From assembly GCA_002788515.1 (NCBI GenBank), contig PFRJ01000125.1, positions 1-19,594 on the forward strand: a stretch of 19,594 bases of DNA, given 5' to 3'. This DNA comes from Nitrosopumilales archaeon CG_4_9_14_0_2_um_filter_34_16 (lineage in GTDB: Archaea > Thermoproteota > Nitrososphaeria > Nitrososphaerales > Nitrosopumilaceae). This document shows, in pieces, positions 14,067 to 19,594 of the stretch. Made by a program: the position numbers and the translations under genes. The first letter of the stretch is position 1. Each line of letters starts with the position of its first letter. The notes under the pieces are model-generated. The model saw nothing but the letters and a program-made list of their open reading frames with translations, was not told the origin of the DNA and made no database searches.

Positions 14067-15243
14067 GTATGAATTTACCTCCTATCATTACTGCTTTAAT
14101 TGAAGTTTCTGATGCTCTATGAACTATCGATGCATGTGGATCATGCATTGGTTCTAAATCTAATGAATGTTTATCTAGAAAGATACAATCAGCTAATTTT
14201 CCAGATTCTATAACTCCGATATTTTTTTTTAGAATTTTTCCACCGTTTACAGTAGCCATCTTAAGAATTTCTTTTGGATTAATTCTTTTTTTGTGAATTC
14301 CCATTGTTACTTTCCAGATAAAATCCATTTCTCTAAACATGTCAGGAGAGTTGATCATCACATTATCTGTGCCTAAAGCTACGGTACAGCCAGATTTTTG
14401 CATTAATTCTATATCAGGAATTCCTTCAGCTAAAGAGGAATTAGCTCGTGGACAGATCACTATTCCACGTGTTTGTTTAGATGCAATTTCAAGATCAGTT
14501 TTTGAAGCATGAGTCATGTGTACTAAAAAATCAGGTTTTAGTGAAAGAGCTCTGATTGTTTCGGATTTTCCAGTAATCTTCTTTGATTTGGCAACACTTT
14601 GTTTGGTTTCTGAAGAATGAATAGCTTTGAGTTTAGATATTTTTGAGTAATAGTTTAACACAGAGATACTGTTTTCATTAGCACCACTAATACCAATTCC
14701 GTCACATTTTTTGAGTAATGATGAAAATTCTAACGATTTTTCTTTGGGAAAGGACAGATTTTTTTTGATTTCTGGAATTCCTTGATAAAATTCTAAACGA
14801 CCCAAAATGACTGAACGTAAAGGAATGTCGTTTAGTGTTTTTTTTAGTAAAATAACCCCCTCCAATCCACCTTCTCTAAAATCAACAAAAGTAGTGATGC
14901 CTTTTCTAATCATTGAATAACATGTATTCTTCATAAAAACACTCAAATTTTCTTTGGATGTATTTTTCAGAATTTTTGATTTAATACCAAACACAGGATG
15001 AATTTTTTCATCAACGGATTGATTTAAAGTAAAATCCTTACCGATAGAATCTCCAATATGTGTATGAGCATTTATGAATCCAGGAATCATTAAGAGTCCT
15101 TCACCATCAATAGATTCATCTTTTATATTGGATTTTATTTTTGGTTGAATTGTTTTGAAGATTTTATTTTCAATTCTAACATCAGTATTTGGAATAAAAT
15201 CTAGTTCTGGTCCCAATAAGACACTGATATTTTTAATTAACAT
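14053..15243 (-). CDS. Metal-dependent amidohydrolase, cyclic-deaminase type, in riboflavin operon
   Basis: 396 residues with the amidohydrolase layout: N-terminal beta strands, then PGFINAHTHIGDS with the metal pair His60/His62, His209 in KAIHSSETK with Glu212 at the HxxE position of deaminases, His242 or His245 in FLVHMTHAS, and Asp293 in LGTDN (numbering from the ATG). CPRANSSLAEG also matches the TRZ/ATZ/guanine-cytosine deaminase branch. All residues needed for hydrolytic deamination are present. It overlaps arfA by 7 nt and arfC by 14 nt, strongly tying it to riboflavin synthesis. It is a candidate for the archaeal pyrimidine deaminase step. It could instead do formamide hydrolysis or act on an unrelated base. 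Confidence 0.88.
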   Translation of the reverse strand: MLIKNISVLLGPELDFIPNTDVRIENKIFKTIQPKIKSNIKDESIDGEGLLMIPGFINAHTHIGDSIGKDFTLNQSVDEKIHPVFGIKSKILKNTSKENLSVFMKNTCYSMIRKGITTFVDFREGGLEGVILLKKTLNDIPLRSVILGRLEFYQGIPEIKKNLSFPKEKSLEFSSLLKKCDGIGISGANENSISVLNYYSKISKLKAIHSSETKQSVAKSKKITGKSETIRALSLKPDFLVHMTHASKTDLEIASKQTRGIVICPRANSSLAEGIPDIELMQKSGCTVALGTDNVMINSPDMFREMDFIWKVTMGIHKKRINPKEILKMATVNGGKILKKNIGVIESGKLADCIFLDKHSLDLEPMHDPHASIVHRASETSIKAVMIGGKFIHGKI

Positions 15244-15989
15244 GATAATTCATAAACTTCAGGTTTTTCTTTTCCTGAATCTCGAATTTCTCGTATAGTA
15301 TCAAGAGATTTCGTGGCTAGTTTTACCGCTTCTCTACCTGTGCGTGCATTACCTATACCACAATTCAAGGAAATTTTATCATTATTTTTAATCATGCCAA
15401 TAAAACTATGCACAGATTTTTTTGCTTCATCATTTGATATAATCATAAAATTATCACCACCCATAAAGAAGGCAAGAGAATTTTTTTCAAGGAAAAATTT
15501 TAACATTTTAGAATACAATTCAAAAATTATTGCAGATATTTCATATGGAGAGTTGATTCGTCTGCTGGAAGTAAGATCATTTACATCGAAATGCATGATT
15601 GAAACTTTTGAATCAGACTCTCCATTAATAAAACCAAAAATATTATGTTCAGCATTTAGAACAATTTTATTTTTTTTCCCTTCATATGCCTTTAAATTTG
15701 CTTCAAATGGAGAAGAGCCATAACCAATTGAAATTGTTAATCGGATATCAAATAATTTTTCAAGTGTTTTTTGAATTTCAATATGATCTTCTAAGACCAA
15801 TCCATTTGAAACTACAAAAAACTCATCAGATCTATTGAGAAAAACTATACAATTTTTTTCAGAAAATAACTTTTGTATTTCTTTGTAAAGCGAGGCTTGA
15901 AGCATTTGAAGTTCATGTTCTCTATCACTACCTAGTGTTAATGTCCAAGGACCATATCCAGTAATTTTCAAAATGCTGAGTTGAATCAT
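15237..15989 (-). CDS. arfA: GTP cyclohydrolase III (ArfA)
   Basis: This first enzyme of the archaeal riboflavin/F420 path turns GTP into 2-amino-5-formylamino-6-ribosylamino-pyrimidinone phosphate. Signature features are the start ILKITGYGPWTLTLGSDRE, the paired GGDEF-like domains with FLNRSDEFFVVSNGLVLEDH and the second copy FFMGGDNFMIISND, and IGYGSSPFEA with CGIGNARTGREA. The 250-residue length is as expected. Its ATG overlaps the ribH stop by 4 nt, and its stop overlaps the amidohydrolase start by 7 nt. The following formamide hydrolase (ArfB) is not in this window. Confidence 0.95.
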   Translation of the reverse strand: MIQLSILKITGYGPWTLTLGSDREHELQMLQASLYKEIQKLFSEKNCIVFLNRSDEFFVVSNGLVLEDHIEIQKTLEKLFDIRLTISIGYGSSPFEANLKAYEGKKNKIVLNAEHNIFGFINGESDSKVSIMHFDVNDLTSSRRINSPYEISAIIFELYSKMLKFFLEKNSLAFFMGGDNFMIISNDEAKKSVHSFIGMIKNNDKISLNCGIGNARTGREAVKLATKSLDTIREIRDSGKEKPEVYELSC

Positions 15990-16402
15990 TTTTCAATTCT
16001 CTTTAGCTCATTAGAAATTTTTACCACTGCTTCTACGGCACGCTCTGCAACAGGTCTAATTCTGGCATATGCATGTCTTTCCTGCATCCCAGGGCCTGAA
16101 ATTCCTAAAGAAACAGGTTTTTGGTATTTTAGCGATAATTCTGTAAGGGCTTTAGCTGTAGAGTGAGATATCACTTCATCGTGTTTGGTTTGTCCCTTTA
16201 TGATAGCACCTAATGTAACTACTGCATCTACATCCTTTTTCTTCAATAATGAATCAACAATTATGGGCATGTCATAAGCTCCAGGAACCATACAGGTATA
16301 GGATATTTTCAACTTCAACAAATTTGCTTTTTCTTGTGCTACAGAAAGCATTCTAGATGTCACTTCCTCATTAAACTCCGAAACAACTATAGCAATATTC
16401 AA
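15986..16402 (-). CDS. ribH: 6,7-dimethyl-8-ribityllumazine synthase (RibH)
   Basis: This condenses 5-amino-6-ribitylaminouracil with dihydroxybutanone phosphate. The 138-residue protein has the family order: SEFNEEVTSRML near the start, VPGAYDMPI (ribityl and phosphate site), TLGAIIKGQTKHDEV with the His general base, and GPGMQERHAYAR at the phosphate-binding end. The start is TTG 16402, 2 nt after ribB, and the stop overlaps the arfA ATG by 4 nt. The small size fits icosahedral or pentameric archaeal RibH. Confidence 0.95.
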   Translation of the reverse strand: MNIAIVVSEFNEEVTSRMLSVAQEKANLLKLKISYTCMVPGAYDMPIIVDSLLKKKDVDAVVTLGAIIKGQTKHDEVISHSTAKALTELSLKYQKPVSLGISGPGMQERHAYARIRPVAERAVEAVVKISNELKRIEK

Positions 16403-16404
16403 AA

Positions 16405-17070
16405 TTAATGCACCTTAGCGTATTCTAAAAGTTCTTTTCCATCAATTAATGGAATTCCATTTTGTTTTGCAAATTTTTCTGCTTTATCTACTGATAATGC
16501 TGTATATGTTTCAGCATCCATCATTTCACATATAGCAGTGACAGGAGTCAGACCTGCGATTTGAGTCAAGTAAACAGACATCTCTGTATGTCCTTGACGT
16601 GCTGCTAACAAACCTTTGGATGCAATCAGTAATGGAACATGTCCCGGAGTTTTAAACGATGATGCAAATTTCTTTTGTTTATTTTCAACTTTATAGATTT
16701 TAGCCATTTCGCTAATCGTTAATGCCCTGTCTTTATCAGTAATTCCAGTATAAGTTTGATAGTGATTTATTGATAATGAGAAAGTGGGATGATCTCCATA
16801 AGGGGCTAATCCCATGATCATTTCTTTATTTGAGATTAATGCATCAGCAAGAATTTCATGCATATATTGTAATTCGAGAGATGTTGCAAAGTTATTATCA
16901 ATTGCAATACATAATAATCCACCTGCATGTTGACGCATTCTAGCAACATGTTCAGGAGTAATGAATTCTGCAGCTACCACCATGTCAATTTCATTTTCTC
17001 TACCAGCTGAATCAAACAATAAAACGAATTCTCCACGTTTTAAAGATTGTAATGCAGATTCAAGGGACAT
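16405..17070 (-). CDS. ribB: 3,4-dihydroxy-2-butanone 4-phosphate synthase (RibB)
   Basis: This forms the 4-carbon unit from ribulose 5-phosphate. The 221-residue single-domain protein (no RibA fusion) carries LLFDSAGRENEIDMV with the Glu residues that bind Mg, HAGGLLCIAI, FKTPGHVPLLIA and RQGHTEMSVYL, as in the family. The first acidic position differs from the usual DDE (here FDSAG), which is worth noting but common in this kind of archaeal RibB as far as I recall. ATG 17070 lies 25 nt after its own TATA box, so this gene heads the overlapping group ribB-ribH-arfA-amidohydrolase-arfC. Confidence 0.94.
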   Translation of the reverse strand: MSLESALQSLKRGEFVLLFDSAGRENEIDMVVAAEFITPEHVARMRQHAGGLLCIAIDNNFATSLELQYMHEILADALISNKEMIMGLAPYGDHPTFSLSINHYQTYTGITDKDRALTISEMAKIYKVENKQKKFASSFKTPGHVPLLIASKGLLAARQGHTEMSVYLTQIAGLTPVTAICEMMDAETYTALSVDKAEKFAKQNGIPLIDGKELLEYAKVH

Positions 17071-17089
17071 ATAAAAAATCTTTTTAATC

Positions 17090-17125
17090 TAATTATAAAG
17101 TTTACTAAAAAATTGGTAATTACCA
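17090..17125 (-). promoter_or_regulatory. Promoter and palindrome upstream of ribB
   Basis: CTTTATAATT (minus strand, 17091-17100) is centred about 25 nt from the ribB ATG, fitting a leaderless transcript. The perfect 12-bp palindrome TGGTAATTACCA (17114-17125) sits 14 nt upstream of the box, in the 77-nt ribE-ribB gap, a likely operator position. No FMN riboswitch is seen. Confidence 0.5.
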
Positions 17126-17147
17126 CTAAAATTGTAGTAGATTGGCT

Positions 17148-17732
17148 TTATTTTAGAATGTATTTCCCAAGAATGTCGGTTTCAATATTAACTTTATCAC
17201 CCACTTTCTTGGTATGAAAATTTGTGACTTCCATAGTATGAGGAATCAATGAAACTGAAGCAAGAGTATTTTTCACATCAACAAGAGTCAAGCTAATACC
17301 GTCTATTGCAATGGAACCTTTTTTCACCACGTATTTTGATAGTTCTTTTGGAATTTCAAACCAAACTTGAACCTCTTTTGGTTTTTGTAGGATTTTTTTG
17401 ATGATTGCTACTCCATCTACATGACCTAAAACAAAATGACCTTCTAATCTCTCACCAGCCTTTAAACTTCGTTCAACATTTACAATTCCACCTACTTTTA
17501 AATTTCCAAGATCAGTTTTTTTTGTTGTTTCTTCAATCATTTCAAAAATACAACTTGATTTAGAAAGTTTTGTGGCAGTAAGACAAACTCCATTTAGTGC
17601 AACACTTTGTCCAATTTTTAATCCCTTTGCATGTTTACCTAAATTTACAGTCATTTGAATAGCACTTCTATTTTTTGTATTTTTTGAAATTTTTTCTACC
17701 TTACCAATACCCTCAACAATTCCGGTAAACAT
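17148..17732 (-). CDS. ribE: Riboflavin synthase, alpha-chain (bacterial/eukaryotic) type
   Basis: This dismutates two lumazine molecules into riboflavin and the diaminouracil. The protein has two lumazine-binding repeats of about 90 residues: MFTGIVEGIG at the start with GQSVALNGVCLTATKL, and the second starting at FVLGHVDGVAIIKK with KGSIAIDGISLTLVDV and LIPHTMEVTNF. That is the trimeric bacterial fold and not the pentameric RibC found in methanogens. The length of 194 residues is normal. ATG 17732, with TTTATACATA 24 nt upstream. It lies 77 nt upstream of ribB, separately promoted. Confidence 0.95.
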   Translation of the reverse strand: MFTGIVEGIGKVEKISKNTKNRSAIQMTVNLGKHAKGLKIGQSVALNGVCLTATKLSKSSCIFEMIEETTKKTDLGNLKVGGIVNVERSLKAGERLEGHFVLGHVDGVAIIKKILQKPKEVQVWFEIPKELSKYVVKKGSIAIDGISLTLVDVKNTLASVSLIPHTMEVTNFHTKKVGDKVNIETDILGKYILK

Positions 17733-17750
17733 TAAATTAATTACAGATAA

Positions 17751-17762
17751 TATGTATAAAAT
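17751..17762 (-). promoter_or_regulatory. TATA box of ribE
   Basis: ATTTTATACATA (minus strand) is centred about 24 nt upstream of the ribE ATG, in the 38-nt gap after the TPR gene. It suggests leaderless transcription from its own promoter. Confidence 0.45.
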
Positions 17763-17770
17763 TCTTCAGA

Positions 17771-18475
17771 TTATTCAGTGTTAATTTTTTTGAATTCATC
17801 TTCACAAAACTGGTGAAAAACAGAACATCTGTTTTCTTTAGCATCATTTTTGATTTTTTCCATATCTTTGTTAAGAATACCCTGAGCAGCTAAAAATGCA
17901 TCATCTTTCATATCTAATTTTTCATATAATCGAGATTTAGCCAACGATAGTTCTTTTAATGTAGGATCAACAGTTTGGGCTTTGTCATAATAAATGATTG
18001 AATGTCTGTAATTCCCTAGATGGCTAAGAGATATGGCTTTGTTCATTAAAGCCGTTACATCCGTAGGATCTATCAAAAGAGTTGTGTCATAGCATTCAAG
18101 GGCTTCTTGATGACGATCTAATTCATTTAAGGATAATCCCATACTGTTTATTGTCCAGATATCTTTTGGATTAACTGAAAGTATTTGTTTACACAATTCT
18201 AATACTTGTTCATATTGTTTTAGACTTTCAAGAGCATAAATCTTATTTTTAAGAGCATATGTATCAGAATGTTTTATTTTTAAAACTTGATCACAATAAA
18301 CAATTACTTCATCATATTTTTTTAAATAAATCAAAGCCAATGAGATGTTCTGTAATGCAACCATATCATTAGGGGTTTTTTCTAACAATTTTTTGCAATA
18401 GTTATACATGTCCTCATATTTTGCCGCATTAAACATCCTAGTAATTACATTTGAGGGATCAAGTAGATCAACCAT
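17771..18475 (-). CDS. TPR-repeat protein
   Basis: 234 residues made of tandem tetratricopeptide repeats of 34 residues, at least five in a row (about residues 20-190), with the pattern of small residues and Pro-x-Asp turns: EKTPNDMVALQNISLAL, YDEVIVYCDQVLKI, SVNPKDIWTINSMGL, RHQEALECYDTTLLIDPTD, GNYRHSIIYYDKA. It probably scaffolds protein contacts in the cytosol; no membrane or signal segment is seen. The last 40 residues are charged and hold two Cys and two His near the end (CSVFHQFC), a possible metal site. ATG 18475. Partner unknown. Confidence 0.85.
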   Translation of the reverse strand: MVDLLDPSNVITRMFNAAKYEDMYNYCKKLLEKTPNDMVALQNISLALIYLKKYDEVIVYCDQVLKIKHSDTYALKNKIYALESLKQYEQVLELCKQILSVNPKDIWTINSMGLSLNELDRHQEALECYDTTLLIDPTDVTALMNKAISLSHLGNYRHSIIYYDKAQTVDPTLKELSLAKSRLYEKLDMKDDAFLAAQGILNKDMEKIKNDAKENRCSVFHQFCEDEFKKINTE

Positions 18476-18545
18476 TTTACCGCAACCTAATTAGAAATTA
18501 TCGTACCTTAATCTATTTGGGTTGAAAGTTGAAAATGAATCAGAT

Positions 18546-18689
18546 TTATTTTAAAACTTTACGAAGCATTTCGTTTAACACCTTAGAATAGCTATATGAT
18601 GACTGTTCTTGTTGAATCAGTTTTGCTTGTCGTAATCTAAGTTTCTTATCAAGATCCTCATCAATCATGATTGTAACACGTTTACTCAT
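18546..18689 (-). CDS. 47-residue ribbon-helix-helix-like protein
   Basis: A short gene: ATG at 18689 to TAA at 18546. The protein begins MSKRVTIMIDEDLDKKLRLR, the typical RHH pattern of a short strand (RVTIMID) followed by a helix (EDLDKKLRLRQAKLIQ), then a turn and a second helix (SYSKVLNEMLRKVLK). Such proteins dimerise and bind DNA through the strand. A TATA-like GTTATATTG is centred about 33 nt upstream of the ATG. It stands 70 nt before the TPR gene and 67 nt after the receiver-domain gene. Codon use and motif fit make it credible, although it is short. Confidence 0.7.
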   Translation of the reverse strand: MSKRVTIMIDEDLDKKLRLRQAKLIQQEQSSYSYSKVLNEMLRKVLK

Positions 18690-18756
18690 TTGTATCACAA
18701 TATCTTATGAAGTTTACAATATAACATTATATGAAAAGTTCCAAAAATGGGAAAAA

Positions 18757-19107
18757 TCAACCCTTAATAATTGAGATAACTTGATCCATTTTGAATGGCT
18801 TTTGAATAAGAGGAATGTTTAGCTTTTCTAATTTTTCTTCAGTTACAAAACTTGCATCTGCAGTGACAGCAATTACACGTGCTTTTGGATTAATATTCTG
18901 AATTTTTTTGATAGCATAAAATCCACTTCCATTTGGCATGTTTAGATCAATGAGTACAACATCAGGTTTAGTTTCTTTGAATAATTTAACAGCAGAAACT
19001 CCATCGAAACCATTACCAATTACATTGATACCATGTTCTTCAAGAAATTCACTGAATAATCTGACTGTGTCCTCATCATCATCTATTACTATTACTGATT
19101 TGGACAT
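18757..19107 (-). CDS. Stand-alone response-regulator receiver domain (CheY-like)
   Basis: About 116 residues from ATG 19107 (an upstream in-frame TTG at 19116 would add three residues). It is a complete receiver domain: acidic pocket VIDDDEDT, phosphoryl Asp in VLIDLNMPNGSG, switch Thr in VIAVTADASF and Lys in IQKPFKMDQV. No output domain follows, so it probably works by protein contact with a kinase or effector elsewhere. It is transcribed divergently from the short plus-strand ORF at 19163, apparently from a shared TATA region. Confidence 0.92.
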   Translation of the reverse strand: MSKSVIVIDDDEDTVRLFSEFLEEHGINVIGNGFDGVSAVKLFKETKPDVVLIDLNMPNGSGFYAIKKIQNINPKARVIAVTADASFVTEEKLEKLNIPLIQKPFKMDQVISIIKG

Positions 19108-19132
19108 ACTAGACAAGCATATAGAGCAGTGC

Positions 19133-19144
19133 TTTAATATTTTC
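19133..19144. promoter_or_regulatory. Shared bidirectional TATA region
   Basis: TTTAATATTTTC is centred about 25 nt before the plus-strand ATG 19163 and about 31 nt before the minus-strand ATG 19107. Its core AATATT is self-complementary, so it could serve both directions. Spacing evidence only. Confidence 0.4.
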
Positions 19145-19162
19145 TATTATTTCATTTATTAC

Positions 19163-19246
19163 ATGGGTGGTATTGATAGACTAATTGCATCTGCATTATC
19201 ATCAGAAATTAAAAAACAACTTCCATTGTATGAATCAAGCACCTAG
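19163..19246 (+). pseudogene. 5' stub of a gene cut off by a mobile element
   Basis: ATG 19163 opens a 27-residue frame, MGGIDRLIASALSSEIKKQL and a few more residues, then TAG at 19244. It has a well-spaced TATA box, a helix-like N-terminus, and its end meets the end of the transposase gene, sharing bases with that stop codon. The reading suggests that an IS inserted after about codon 22-25 of a longer gene whose remainder lies beyond this window. I do not know the original product. A true small protein is possible. Confidence 0.45.
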
Positions 19247-19594
19247 ATGTACTTTGCCATCTCAGACAATATGTTCTGACCCCTAATCCTCCAGGTCTCA
19301 AAACACGTAAGAAATACTGAGAGCATTCTCATTCCTGCATTGCTTTTTGCCTGACCTCGCACATTTCTCTGCATCACACATTTTCTAATGGAGCATTCAG
19401 TATTATTGTTAGTTGAGGGAACGCCAGGATATATCACAAATGTAAACAAACTATTCTGTGCTATCTTGAGTTTGTTTCCAAATGATCCCATGGCATCATC
19501 CCCATCCAGGTACCGTTCTATGATGCCATCAACTTTTCCTGACAGATAATTTGCATATGCGATGCGTTGTGTTTTTTCATGATGTAATTTTGAA
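19243..19594 (-). mobile_element. IS66-like transposase, C-terminal part, runs off window
   Basis: The minus frame is open from the right edge to TAG at 19243, about 116 residues of the C-terminus. It matches the IS66-type DDE transposase end: GVPSTNNNTECSIRKCVMQR holds the last catalytic Glu after the Asn-Asn pair, followed by VRGQAKSNAGMRMLSVFLTCF and ETWRIRGQNILSEM. The upstream part EKTQRIAYANYLSG and IIERYLDGDD also reads through. GC content here is higher than in neighbours, and codon use differs, both signs of transfer. Whether the copy is intact cannot be seen because its 5' part is outside. Confidence 0.75.

Noticed and set aside
17071..17147. Possible FMN riboswitch before ribB
   Set aside because: Only 77 nt, promoter and palindrome fill it, and none of the conserved RFN-element helices is visible; the transcript appears leaderless.

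Overview
The window looks like chromosomal DNA of an AT-rich ammonia-oxidising archaeon of the Nitrosopumilus type (Nitrososphaerota, formerly Thaumarchaeota). I base this on gene content read directly: archaeal NAC with a UBA tail, TFE alpha, Trm56, an AbrB-PhoU fusion regulator, GTP cyclohydrolase III, a UbiD-family decarboxylase, small zinc-ribbon proteins, and many TTG starts and leaderless promoters (TATA box 24-32 nt upstream of the start codon). Species cannot be fixed from this stretch alone.

Layout. Positions 1-540 hold the 3' part of an unknown minus-strand gene. A divergent plus-strand pair of unknown genes follows (711-1774). A minus-strand run (5009 to 1869) encodes a zinc-ribbon protein, a small protein that resembles proteasome assembly chaperones PAC3/PAC4, a UbiD-family decarboxylase, a hotdog acyl-CoA thioesterase and a 19-residue tandem-repeat protein. 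An AT-rich gene-free stretch (5010-5381) carries nested inverted repeats. Next come an RNase H/RuvX-like protein, an ATPase-H-like coiled coil, NAC and a PUA protein (minus), then a plus-strand information-processing run: PhoU-type regulator, HflX, Trm56, TFE alpha and an aldehyde dehydrogenase.

From 12161 everything is again minus strand: an acidic protein coupled to a hemerythrin, an H1-tail/SWIB-half small basic protein, and then the most interesting block, a nearly complete riboflavin pathway (17732 to 13410: ribE, ribB, ribH, arfA, a cyclic-deaminase-type amidohydrolase, arfC). The genes from ribB on are tightly overlapped. The amidohydrolase sits between arfA and arfC, overlaps both, and keeps the metal ligands of aminohydrolases. 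It is a good candidate for the pyrimidine deaminase that, to my knowledge, has not been assigned in archaea.

The right end holds a TPR protein, a 47-residue ribbon-helix-helix-like protein, a stand-alone response-regulator receiver domain, and an IS66-like transposase fragment that appears to have cut short a divergently transcribed gene.

Themes linking the genes (inference): flavin synthesis supplies FMN, which UbiD enzymes need as prenylated FMN; NAC, HflX, Trm56 and PUA are translation-linked; PhoU-AbrB, RHH, receiver domain and several promoter dyads point to local regulation.
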